A DNA stretch of 64,000 bases from Echinarachnius parma (Eukaryota; Echinodermata; Echinoidea; Clypeasteroida; Echinarachniidae), in NCBI GenBank assembly GCA_037951105.1, contig JBAMJV010009785.1:37501-101500 (forward strand), read 5' to 3'. Below the pieces are notes generated by a model. It was not told the origin of the DNA, searched no databases, and saw nothing but the letters and a program-made list of their open reading frames with translations. Positions 37,323-47,453 of this stretch are shown piece by piece (positions within the stretch are counted from its first letter, which is position 1; every line of letters starts with the position of its first letter). The translations under genes were made by a program, and so were the position numbers.

Positions 37323-37532
37323 GTGATGTTTGTAATATTGTCGGGATCCCAAGCCGCAACAGCGTACTCCAGGTGAGGTCTGATGATAGCCAAGTATAGC
37401 TTTTCTTTGACGTTGACAGAGCAATGGTGGAAGTTTCGTCTCAGGAAGTTCAGGACGCCCGATGCTTTTGTTGACGCATAGTGGGACTGGCTGTTCCACC
37501 GCAGATCATTTTGGATCTTGATACCAAGAAGC
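37323..37532 (-). pseudogene. LINE-B reverse transcriptase, thumb/C-terminal segment
   Basis: Minus-strand frame with KLLGIKIQNDLRWNS, LNFLRRNFHHCS, KEKLYLAIIRPHLEYA and WDPDNITN, which is the conserved post-catalytic block of CR1/Jockey reverse transcriptases. It is separated from its C-terminus (30467..30769) by LINE-A and from its upstream part (38369..38420) by the TTAA MITE at 37533. Both joins keep the frame. Confidence 0.85.
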
Positions 37533-37765
37533 TTAAAGGGTACCACCACCCAAAAATAATATTCTTATTAAAGAAAGGTAACATCTTTAGTATTCCATTC
37601 CATCAACAAGTTCACAAAAATATGTTTCCAGAAAAAAAGAAAAAAAAATGGAAACGCATCACCATTCTCAAGCATGCGTTCATGCGGTCTGAATTGCGAG
37701 ACTGCGATGTGTGCGGTGAATTGCGATGTGCATGCAGAGCGAACGAATCGCCCGGGAATCTATTA

Positions 37766-38150
37766 GCGTCTTTTCGCACGGCGACGCATGCTAGTTTAGA
37801 ACGTTAATCTTAGCGGGGGGGGGGGGGGGGGGGCGGGTCGCACTCAGAGCGAGAATTTCCGCGTAGCGTCCAAACCTACAACGGTATTCGGGTGAATTAG
37901 CGTCCGGCGTAGAGCGACGGGGACAGTCCATACTTCAATGGGTCACCCAGAGGTCAGTGCATGGTCAGCCAATCAGCGCGCCTGTTCTCTCGAGCAAGGA
38001 CACGTTCCCATCGTATCGATGCGCGTTCCCCGTGTTCTTCACTGCGAAACTGCAAATAGATCGCGACGGTAGCCAGAGTACGGAGACGGTCACAGGTAAT
38101 TTAAATCCCCCGTCCTAGCACTTGCGTCGCAGAGCGAAAAGACGCTAATA
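37766..38150. mobile_element. MITE family E nested in MITE D
   Basis: Left end ttagcgtcttttcgc...gcgacgcatgctag pairs with the inverted right end ctagcacttgcgtcgc...gcgaaaagacgctaa. TA is present on both sides. It includes a G run at 37816..37833. The sequence is absent from the other family D copy, which shows it is an insertion. Its right 186 bp recur at 37134..37319. Confidence 0.7.
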
Positions 38151-38153
38151 ATG
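37968..38153. repeat. 186-bp perfect direct repeat, copy in MITE E
   Basis: Identical to 37134..37319, in the same orientation, starting 834 bp downstream of it. It is made of the right half of MITE E plus three bases (atg) of the flanking MITE D. Confidence 0.9.
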
Positions 38154-38368
38154 TCTACAAACGTGCGCGTGAATAACATTGGCGCACTCGCAAATGGTTG
38201 GCCCGTATGGAACCAGGAAATAGCAGTGGTTCCGTAAGTGGTGGAAATTAATTGCTTTGTTTATGAATTACACAACCCTTTGCAAAATGTTGGGTATCTA
38301 TTTGATATCACAAAACGGTACCAAAACATATAATAATGTGTTGCTCTTTGCCTGGTGATCCCCTTTAA

Positions 38369-38420
38369 TTTGATTCGCTGAGGTGCGTTCCAAGAATGGT
38401 GTAACTCTGTTGTCGTTGTT
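38369..38420 (-). pseudogene. LINE-B fragment upstream of MITE D
   Basis: Minus-strand frame reading TPFLERTSANQIK, which continues into LLGIKI across the TTAA. The right edge is lost where LINE-C begins. Confidence 0.6.
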
Positions 38421-38790
38421 CTGGACATGTCATGATAATGGACGATACACGTAATCCAAAGCATTTGTTCTTCGGCATGTTCGGGGAACTGGAAGAAGGA
38501 AATAGAAAAAGAGGCCGTCCTCGGAAACGGTATATATAAGGACAATCAGAATGACACTAATAAATGGTGTGGTATTATGCATGAAGACCTTTTTGTTTAT
38601 CACCGCATCAAACAAACAGCGCCGGAAGACTCTTTCCAAAGAAGCCATGGCTACCCTCGAAGAAAGCCGTCGACGCGGCCAGGCACTTGCTGCAGGTGAA
38701 AGGTGCCACCGAGCCGCAGCGACCCATGCTACAGTGCTAGAACAACCAAATTCCAGTACCCAGCGTATACATAATTATGCTTAGTCTATT
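38410..38790 (+). pseudogene. LINE-C C-terminal remnant
   Basis: Plus-strand frames read SGHVMIMDDTRNPKHLFFG and GELEEGNRKRGRPRKR. After a frame change they continue EAMATLEESRRRGQALAAGE. The GHV.RMDD...GRP pattern and the arginine-rich tail are typical of the extreme C-terminus of LINE reverse transcriptases. Stop codons and frameshifts show decay. The last part recurs at 53572. Confidence 0.6.
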
Positions 38791-38905
38791 ATAACACATG
38801 AGTTGCGTAATGAGAGGAAGAAAACAAAACAATCGTGGGCTTTCGAGGGAGCAAACAAACCGAGCCGTATTTGAGGGGATACCATCCGTCAACAATGTAG
38901 TCCTA
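38640..38905 (+). repeat. Duplicated block 1, copy 1
   Basis: Matches 53572..53635 plus 54523..54692, for example gctaccctcgaagaaag, catgctacagtgctag and caatcgtgggctttcgaggg. The second copy is split by MITE C. Probably 3' sequence of the LINE-C family. Confidence 0.8.
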
Positions 38906-39204
38906 AAGATGTTACTAGGACCTTGAGACGCTCTTTAGTACAACGTTTTTCTAATTATTCATGTTCTAAATGGTTTCTTTATCAAATTCAGCGAGGTTGC
39001 CACTTTGGCAACCTTGGGCAACTTTTTGTATATGCATTGTAAAGATAATGAGCTAATTTGCATATTTCTGAAATAAGGTCAGTGGTAATTTTCTTATAGT
39101 ACAATAGTGATCAAAACATTTAAGCTACGGTAATTTGGGGCAAGGAATCTATTTCCGGTGCTTGTTTGCAAATGCCATAAAGGAAACACCCTGAAATTGA
39201 TTTC
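38906..39204. other. No gene recognised
   Basis: AT-rich sequence lying between two blocks that recur near 54-56 kb. It has no counterpart there itself. Confidence 0.4.
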
Positions 39205-39327
39205 GGACTGTTATTGATTGTCCACTGGCAAGTTATAATACTAGATCCTTTTTAAGTGATACATCATTAACTAATGTTTCAAATAAAGAAACAAACCCGA
39301 CAAACATGCATACGTACAAGCCCACAC

Positions 39328-39379
<52 letters not shown>

Positions 39380-39391
39380 GCACACACACAC

Positions 39392-39436
<45 letters not shown>

Positions 39437-39495
39437 AACACACACTTCACACCCACGTATACACACATATACCCACGCATGAACATGCACGCACG

Positions 39496-39532
<37 letters not shown>

Positions 39533-39880
39533 ACAAACACACATGCACTCACACGCTCGCAAGCACGCACACACACGCACACGCGCGCGCGTACGCACAC
39601 AAACATACACAAAACAGACAAACACACTTATTGACCAGTGCACAATTAGTCGATTTTGTACTAAGGTGTAATTTTTCAAATGGCGAATTAAAATTTATTT
39701 ATATTGATTAATTTCAGACAACAGAATGCAGATTGTGCGATACAAGTCAACAACCTGTGCAGCCATCATAGTTAGATTTATACACTTTTCTACAGCAACA
39801 ATATAATAATTACAATCAATAATCGCTATAACCAGGGGTTATCAAAGCGGTATGAGACCTAAAAAGAACCTATAGGTACT
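39205..39880 (+). repeat. Duplicated block 2, copy 1, with (CA)n core
   Basis: Matches 55660..56450: tccactggcaagttat, agtgatacatc, the (CA)n array, attgaccagtgcacaatta, gattttgtactaaggtgtaa, cagattgtgcgatacaagtc and gccatcatagttagatttat. Confidence 0.85.
39331..39615. repeat. (CA)n microsatellite, imperfect
   Basis: Long CA runs with CG, TA and CC interruptions. Cys/Val-alternating frames on the minus strand are artefacts. Confidence 0.95.
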
Positions 39881-39929
39881 TTAACTTTAACTTCTTGGAC
39901 AAAGAAGCAGACTGGGCTTTCGGACTCAT

Positions 39930-40141
39930 TTTGTTGTAGAGGGCGCTTCAACAAATAATTTATTTGCCAGGTAGTGAAAAACTGAGTGTAATATTTGATT
40001 AAATCAGACAATTGTAAAGACAATATAACGTTGTTTTGATCAAAATCGGTTCAGAAACAGGTAAAATACCCATACATTTGTTTTTCTCTACTGGAATACA
40101 TGTTGGGGCCCAACATTAATTTTAAACATTTTGGAAAATAT
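39930..40141 (+). mobile_element. MITE family B, left-part fragment
   Basis: Contains tgtagagggcgcttcaac, gtagtgaaaaactgagtgta and tcaaaatcggttcagaaac. It stops at an internal TTAA, where MITE D begins. Confidence 0.7.
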
Positions 40142-40558
40142 TTAAAGGGTACCACTACCCCAAAAAATAATTTTCTGTTAAAAGAAAGGCAACATTTGTA
40201 GTAGTCCATTCAACCAAAGAGTTCAGAAAAATATGTTTTCAGAACAAATTATAATTGGAAAAAAGCATCACTACACTACAGCATGTGTTCATGGGTCTAC
40301 ATACGAAGACTACCTTTTGTCTAGGACGAACGCATCGTCCGTGATGTCTCCTAACGTATACGCGTAAATAGAATTGAAACACTCGCAATCGTTTGGCGCA
40401 TACGGAACCATGAGGCCATAATGGTTCCGTAAGTGGTGGTAATGAATTGCATTGTTTATGAATTACACAAGCCTTTGCAAAATGTTGGACATCTATTTTA
40501 TATCACACAATGGTACCAAACATATCCTTTGTGTTCTTTGCCTGGTGGTCCCCTTTAA
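40142..40558. mobile_element. MITE family D, copy 2 (uninterrupted)
   Basis: TTAA on both sides; begins TTAAAGGGTACCACTACCCC and ends gcctggtggtccccttTAA. It matches 37533..38368 without the nested MITE E. The ggttccgtaagtggtgg and tttgcaaaatgttgg tracts are shared. Confidence 0.85.
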
Positions 40559-40962
40559 AAACCCTACATACTCTACAACGTGCCTTCAAAATTATGTTTG
40601 GTGATCTCTATTTTGGAGATCACCAGTTTGGTACGTTTGATCAGCGATCAATACCAAATAAGCATTAGATCAAGGTCATAGGGAAATATATAAAAGCCAC
40701 ATCAGCTTCAGATGAGTTATTGTGGTTGCTAATTAAAAGTGATTGTACACGTAGAAAGCTTGTCGATATTGGTACTGTCACGCCACTGGATGCATTGTCT
40801 AGAACACTTATTAGAGAACACCACGCCAAAGAGTTCAATGTACTTTTTACAGATATTTACCGGGATATTTACAACACTATGATTAGTATTTTAAAGAAAG
40901 AACGATATGGGTCATCACCCATAATCAACTTATCAGTCTGTGAAGTGCTAAATACATAATAT
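40559..40962 (+). CDS. Unrecognised short frame, possibly a retroelement remnant
   Basis: From about 40673 an open frame of some 95 codons runs to the stop at 40957. It includes DELLWLLIKSDCTRRKL and RTLIREHHAKEFNVLFTDI. Just upstream, another frame reads TLHTLQRAFKIMFGD, which has the flavour of a LINE reverse transcriptase C-terminus. No domain is recognised, no clear start codon is present, and the region lies among transposons. It could be a decayed retroelement tail or chance. Confidence 0.2.
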
Positions 40963-41085
40963 ACAACGCCACAAATCACCTGATTGCCATGAGTATTGAT
41001 TACAAATACGAATGCATATCTCTTCATCAGAATATTACAAACTTATATTACAATCATAGGACAGTTCACTTTTTTTAATTTTTTA

Positions 41086-41165
41086 AATGAAATGAAATGA
41101 AATGAAATGAAATGAAATTAAATTAAATGAAATGAAATGAAATTAAATTTAATTCAATTAAATTT
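41086..41165. repeat. (AAATG)n pentanucleotide run, possible LINE tail
   Basis: Copies of aaatg and then aaatt. On the minus strand this could be a LINE 3' tail adjoining ttacattgagtgggaccaat. The assignment is tentative. Confidence 0.5.
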
Positions 41166-41333
41166 AATATCTTATTGGTCCCACTCAATGTAAAATTGTT
41201 TCGGGTTCACAATATCTCAATAAATAACAATTAATCAATTCATATAATAAAAACATCTGAATATCTATAAAATATGACAAAAACATTTAAATACATACAT
41301 CGTCGAACGCCATATTCATTGTATTTGTCGTTA

Positions 41334-42183
41334 TACAGCTTGTCCCAAAAAAAATTACAACGGCACTTTCCGCAACGATAACTTTAAAGATAGTAGATCA
41401 ATCAAAATGATATTTCAGGATATGAAACTATAACTTATTACCTACATCTTACAGAAAACCCTATTCGATTTGCTTCAGTGGTCATGGAGAATTATGATCT
41501 TTTGTCAATCATGTCAGATGTCCCTTCCCTCCAGATTTTGTAAGGAGACGTGTTGTCCATTGACAACTTTCTGCAACGATAACTTTAAAAATAGTAAATC
41601 AATCATAATAATATTTCAGGGTATGAAACTATAACTTATTACCTACATCTTGCAGAAAATCCTATTCGATTTGCTTCAGTGGTCATGGAGAATGAGGATC
41701 TTTCGTCAATCATGTCATGTGTCCATTTTCGTTATGTTCACGCGTTATGAACGAAAATGGACTTGTTCACGCGTTATGAACGAAAATGGACACATGACAT
41801 GATTGACAAAAGATCCTCATTCTCCATGACCACTGAAGCAAATCGAATAGGGTTTTCTGCAAGATGTACGTAATAAGTTATAGTTTCATACCCTGAAATA
41901 TTATTCTGATTTATTTACTATTTTAAAGTTATCGTTGCAGAAAGTCCCGTTGTCAATGGACAACACGTCTCCTTACAAAATCTGGAGGGAAGGGACATCT
42001 GACATGATTGACAAAAGATCCTCTTTCTCCATGACCACTGAAGCAATTCGAATAGGGTTTTCTGCAAGATGTAGGTAATAAGTAATAGTTTCATATCCTG
42101 AAATATCATTCTGATTGATCTAATATCTTTAAAGTTATCGTTGTGGAAAGTGCCGTTGTAATTTTTTGGGGGACAAGCTGTAG
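41334..42183. mobile_element. 850-bp foldback element with duplicated arms
   Basis: Ends tacagcttgtccca and tgggggacaagctgta are inverted. Each arm of about 400 bp carries the same theme twice (caacgataactttaaa..tagta, gaaactataacttattacc, gatttgcttcagtggtcatg, caatcatgtca), and the arms mirror each other. The centre is a doubled gttcacgcgttatgaacg palindrome near 41735..41785. The ends resemble the 1844 and 6139 elements. Confidence 0.85.
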
Positions 42184-42221
42184 TTGGAAATAAAATTATT
42201 CTAAAGATTACGGATGCTGGT

Positions 42222-45200
42222 TTAATAGATCATCAATTTCGATAACATGTGAAGAAGAAAGCAAAACAAAAGTGTGAGAAAACCGCTAGTTGTATCTACT
42301 GCGATTTTCACACGACTTGCAATATTTACAACATTGATCGCTGTATTGATCCGTTCACTCTCGTCGACACAATCCCCGTCACCATCAGTATGAACATTTG
42401 ATTGACACTGTACAGACAGGCTTTGATTTACGCCCCGTAGGCTCAGGGTAGAAGCTCTTCCGACATCATGATAGGTGATGTTGACACTGACGTCGATCGC
42501 TAGTGAACCGCGGATGTTCGACGCCAAGCAAGTCAGTGAAAAGAGGAAATTCTGTTCGCCATCCCCAGAGATCCCATCGTCAAGCGTCAGCTCTAGTTGT
42601 TGTTGCTCTGCGCCCGTGTCTCTACAATTTGAACCCCTACCCGACAAGCTTGTGAACAGCCCAATGCGATCCGCAGCTTCCAGGAACTCTTAAAGACGCC
42701 ATGCAACCATTGGATTCGGATAGGCCAGTGCTGGGCATTTCACCAGGATGGTGTTGTTTGCTGCTATGGTACAGATTCTGTTAACGGACATCATGCTGGG
42801 CTTGCACGGGAAATCGGTGTCCATCAGGTCGGATATTTCCTGGCCCTTGTTGTCTTGAGGCGCCACGCACTGACCGCCTATAACCTCGACGCCGTCCTTA
42901 ACGTCAATCAACCATCTTTGGTCGCAGTTACAGATATGAGGATTGTTATACGAGTACAGGTTCAACGCATATTTATTTCCCAAAAGACTTGGAAGAAGTA
43001 ATTCTTTACTCAAGAAAGAAATGTTGTTGTTACTCAGGTCGAGCTCGCGCAATGCTCTTAGAAATACCAATCCGTCTCCACATATCCAGTGTGAAAACCT
43101 TCCAAGATGGTTTCCGTCTAGATACAGGGAATGAAGAGGATGTTGTGAGCTCCACATCCCGCAGCTTGACAAGACTCGTATGCGGTTGTTGGACAGAGAG
43201 AGTGTCCGGAGATTTGGGAAAAACTTTGCGATAGTTCCAAAACAGAACGTTGTTAAATGGTTACCACTGAGGTTCAAGTACCTTGCTGAGGGTGCAAGGA
43301 TCAGGGGGACCTCACTGAGTCTACTATTTGTGTAGGAGAGGTGTAATAGTTCTTTCCCAAACACAATTGAACTATTGTTACCCCGTTTTCCATGTTCTGT
43401 CAACGATATGTTTCTGATAACTATTGATGTTCCCTGACTAATTATCATATCGAGAAGTGAACCCTCGATTTGAACATTTGACAATATTAATGCAACTGGT
43501 ACTAGTGACAGCGAGCATGAACTATTGGCTCTATCGATAGTGAGTCCGTTTATGCTTATTTTTGTCATCACGCTATTACAAACGAAATCATCCCGAATGC
43601 GCACGGATTGTGATCCCTTAAGTTCAACATTCTGGATTTTCGAAATGCTCTTAAGAATACGAGGGCTTATATAATCCGTTAATGCAGAGCCTAAAGCTAG
43701 GATTTTAAGGTTTGCTAGAAAGGTGGTATCAATATCAAAAGCTTTGATCGGATTGTTGCTGATATCGATATTTCGCAATTTTGTGAAGGGCGTCAACATA
43801 CCAGAGTACCAATGATTGATCATGTTATCATTTAGATACAATGTGTGTATGTTTGGGAAATTGTATGTGATATTGATTGGAAATTCCACCAGCGCATTTT
43901 TCTGAAGATGGATTATCTTCATAAAAGGAAAAATTCCACTTATTTCTGGCATTGTGGTTATCTGGGTATACCTGAGAAACAATCTCTCTAGTTTAGGTAA
44001 AGACAGGAATATGTTAGCTCCGATAAATTGTAAAGGATTTTTGTCAAGAATGAGACTGATCAGAGCAGGGAACAATGGCAAGTCTTGAATTTGCGTTATT
44101 GTATTATGCTCCATGGAAAGTGCTTTCAGCACGACCATGTCTTGGAACGATTCTGGATCGATGACGTCGATTTCGTTTTCATTCAGCGTTAGAAAATTGA
44201 TACTTATCCTGCCGATCACTGTTAGGTGGAATGTTTTCATATTATTTCCATCTAAGTCTAAAGATCTTACGTTTAGAAACATAAAGTGCAGTAAATCAGA
44301 GATTTGGTTATGAGGTGCAGAGAAAACCTGAAGATTTCTTAAGAGATAATGACCATCGGCACTGATTATTTTATTGTGATCTAGATGAATTTTTTTTAAT
44401 CGCGGTAAGTTGAGTAAATTATCTTCCTTTAGTTCTGCTATTTCATTCCGTGTTACATCAAGTACCTTTAGGTACAGGAGTCCAGATACGTTCGGTAACG
44501 ATGTAAGACGGTTATTCCTTAACTGAAGTATTTCTAGAGAAGGCAATGAAAATGGTTTACCAATCAATGCAATGCGATTTGAAGTCAGGTCTAGGTGAAG
44601 TAACTTTGAATGATTCAGACCATTAACTTCCATGAGATGTCCATTAGTTAAAAAAATGTTATTCAGCACGGGAGATTTAGACAGCATGATACTTACGATC
44701 TCAGGGTTTCTGACGTTGGTTGCCTTAATTGTTCTTAAGTCTTGAAATTCAGGAACGTTTGTTAATTTGTCGATATCATATAGATTCACCAAATTAAGAG
44801 TTTTCAGCGAACGGAGGCCTCCGAGATATGAAAGGTTATGCAGGCTGTTCGCTGATATAATTAAACTGAGGATACCTTCAGGCAAAGCCAATGGTTGGAT
44901 CACTGCAATCCTGTTGTGCGTAAGGTAGATTGAAGTCAAAGATGGCAGGGACAAGGCGTGAGAGGAGATGAATGAAATGTTATTGTTACTGAGGTCAACG
45001 GTCCTCAGTAGATTCAAACCTTCGAGTGCGGCTTGGCTAAGGGCGACTATCTTGTTTTTATGGAGATTTAGACTCGTCAGCCGCTGGGGTAGATGACTCC
45101 CATGGATAACCTTGACAGAGTTTACACTCAACGTAAGAGCCGAGACGTTCGGCGCGTCAAATCGCAAGTTTTTCGGGACCTGTCGAATCGTGTTTGCTCG

Positions 45201-45689
45201 CAGTACCAATGACTTCAGAAAAGTGTTATTTCCGAAGTTCGGAACTTTCTGAAATCCATTATATGATAAATCTGCAAATAGTAGACGCCGAAATAATAAA
45301 AAAAAGTTATCCTCAAGAGACGCGATATCGTTATTAGATAAAATGAGGTTTGAAACATTCCGATGTTCCTCGAACAATTCAGAACTCAACTTCGTCGGTG
45401 GCCTTGCGATGTTGAGATGTGTGAGATCTTCTTCCGTTGACAGGCGCTCCAAGATGTTGCCTTCGCGGAATACACCCATGCAGTTGAGATATGTTGGAGT
45501 GCAGGAACAGAATCGACACAGGTTTCCGCTTTCCCCCATTGATGTCGGAATGCTAACGACAGTGATGCATACCAGACAGGCCAACAGGATATGCGTAGCA
45601 ATCCCACATCGCTTTGGTGGACTCGTGTATGCCATGGTGCTGGACTGCCGATGTTTTTCAGTCTTCCAATCAGTCTTGGACTTGAACAA
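42222..45689 (-). pseudogene. LRR-Ig surface/secreted receptor-like protein with one in-frame stop
   Basis: A single-exon minus-strand frame of 999 codons (42693..45689), then TAA at 42690..42692, then about 155 more open codons in the same frame to 42222. The start may be Met1, or Met19 just before a hydrophobic signal peptide (about residues 31-47). An LRRNT-like cysteine cluster follows (C58, C61, C63, C70). About 30 leucine-rich repeats come next (for example LRTVDLSNNNISFISSHAL), then an LRRCT (NPHICNCDQRWL, Cys 920, 922, 941, 962). After that an Ig domain starts (C985, AYPNPMVAW). The TAA falls right after that tryptophan strand, while the second Ig cysteine (FSLTCLASN) lies beyond it. 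The C-terminus is hydrophobic with no cytoplasmic tail, suggesting a GPI or tail anchor. The architecture resembles LRR-Ig adhesion or immune proteins (LRIG/LINGO-like), but no orthologue is assigned. It may be a recent pseudogene, an allele, or a sequencing error. Confidence 0.85.
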
Positions 45690-45945
45690 TGATACTTGTT
45701 TTTAAAATGTTCACAGACGGCTCGGAGACTATTCAACTTTAGGTACTCTTTGTGAGGACTGGTCCGTTGAGTTTGTAATATTTGTATGATGATGTTTTCC
45801 CCTTGTAAATATAATCTGTAAAGGGGAATAAGAGAAATCATGATTCGCAGGGAAATATAGACGTCCGTGGACGGAATGGCCGAAATTACAATATTCTTTG
45901 CCTCTAATTTGGCACCTCTCTCTTTTGACTGGTGTTTGTTCGAAC
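45690..45945. promoter_or_regulatory. Upstream flank of the LRR-Ig gene
   Basis: Only about 250 bp separate the start codon from a block of TTAA MITEs. This is where the promoter or 5' UTR should lie if the gene is truly intronless. No TATA or other core element could be placed securely. Confidence 0.25.
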
Positions 45946-46217
45946 TTAAAGGGATAGTTGAGTTTTGGTATAGAGGGCGCTACATACAATAATTTGTTGT
46001 GAGATAATTAAAAACTGAGTGTCAAATTCGAAAGAACATACAATTTTAATGACAGAATAAACTCTATTTGGTCAAAATCGGTTCAGAAATGGCTGAAATA
46101 TGGAGCATGGTGGAGTTATAACTATTAGTTTGTAATGTAATGGTGCAGGTTTTGGCTACTAAAATTAAGTTTGACCACAACTGTACTCTCTATACCAGAA
46201 CTCAACTATCCCTTTAA
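45946..46217 (+). mobile_element. MITE family B, internally deleted
   Basis: TTAA at both ends, with agggatagttgagttttggt left and ccagaactcaactatccctT right. The middle (from ggctgaaatat to gagcatggtgg) is missing relative to the full 540-bp copy. Confidence 0.85.
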
Positions 46218-46920
46218 AGGGATCTAGTAGCTTTGTAGACAAGTGCAAACAGTGATGAGTGATTAATAACATGTGTATTGGTGTGATCTGATATGTCCAC
46301 AAAGTAATGACTAGTGGGAAAATGTCATGTGTAATTGAATGGTTTTTGGGCGGGAAATGAGCAAAAATGCGAAGTGATACCCAACTAACAATTGGACGTT
46401 TTCTGAACGTTCTAAAAAGGTTCAAAGTTGGTTATTTGGACGTTTTGTGAAAACGTTTTTAAAACGTGTATTTGTGGAAGGTTGAAAACGTTTTTAGAAC
46501 GTTCCAAATGGACGTTTTTAAAACATTGTTTAAACGTTAGAAAAACCAATAAAAAACCTTTCATTAATTTGCTTTCAAGTGCAAGGACCAGCAGCAAACC
46601 TGTCGGACGCTGGAGACGTTATAAGAACGTTTTTTAAACGTTCATTTAAGACGAAGACCTACGTGACCTAATAAAAACGTTTTTTAAACGTTTTGTAAAC
46701 GTTTTGTGTTTGCTGGGTATTCACTGACTGATTTGTACTTTCTTTGTACACGGCTTAAATTATCCCGTAACATCTGAACACTTCAATCGTAAAAATGGAA
46801 ATATAAAAAATCGAAACCTGTCCCGTGCTTTTATTGTTACGATGAATATGACAAGAGAACCTGTCATTAGAGGTCCAAGTAAGTCTTGAGGATTTGGACA
46901 ATGTTACTAAGTCCCTTTAA
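46214..46920 (-). mobile_element. MITE family O, inverted, sharing TTAA with both neighbours
   Basis: It begins TTAAAGGGATCTAGTAGCTTTG and ends ggacaatgttactaagtccc followed by TTAA, which is the family O sequence reversed. A nested element interrupts it at 46379..46718. Its two TTAA sites (46214..46217, 46917..46920) are also the ends of adjacent family B copies. Confidence 0.85.
46379..46718. mobile_element. AACGTT-rich MITE nested in family O
   Basis: The left end acccaactaacaa pairs imperfectly with the right end gtttgctgggt. The body is packed with self-complementary (a)aacgtt(t) words, about a dozen, giving high hairpin potential. It interrupts family O between aagtgat and attcact. Confidence 0.7.
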
Positions 46921-47453
46921 ATGGATCGTATACAGTAGTTTTAATTTCGGGGGCGCTTTAAGAAATAATGGAACACTAAGTGTAATATTTGGAAGAGCAC
47001 GTGGTTTTAAAGATAAAACAAACTTTATTTGATCAAAATCGGTTCAGAAAGACCTGAAAGATCAACAAATATATCCAATTGGAATGAGTGTGTATCCTAC
47101 ATTTATTCAACAATTTAAGATAAAATCTATATGATGCCTACACTATTTCGAAAATTTAAATACATGCAGTTGTTAATAATCTCTCTATTGAATCATTATT
47201 TTAACAAAACATCATATTCAAAATCTTTGTTTACAATTCAAAAAATGGTTGAAACCAAAGTGTTTTTACAGTGCGCACTTTTATGTTCTAACGGCTGCTT
47301 TTTTTTTTAATGATAACAGAATCTTAATTTACCCGTTTGTGAGTTTTTCTACCTTTCGGGAATGATAGAATGATAAAATAATTGTTTGTAATAATATGGT
47401 GCAAGTTTTGTTTACTAACCTTAAGTGTGACCAAAACTTTACTATCCATTTAA
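46917..47453 (+). mobile_element. MITE family B, diverged copy
   Basis: TTAA at 46917 and 47450. It retains gggggcgctt, tcaaaatcggttcagaaa, aaaatggttgaaacca and caaaactttactatcca. The left terminus is more decayed than the right. Confidence 0.8.

Larger units (their letters stand above)
37533..38368. mobile_element. TTAA MITE family D, copy 1, inserted in LINE-B
   Basis: TTAA at 37533 and 38365. Left end aagggtaccaccacccaaaa, right end cctggtgatccccttT. The sister copy at 40142..40558 lacks the internal insertion at 37766..38150. Precise removal restores the LINE-B frame (ANQIKLLGIKI). Confidence 0.85.

Noticed and set aside
39233-39679. Cys-Val-rich frames of 118-148 codons
   Set aside because: They arise from the (CA)n array; the same occurs at 55699..56056.
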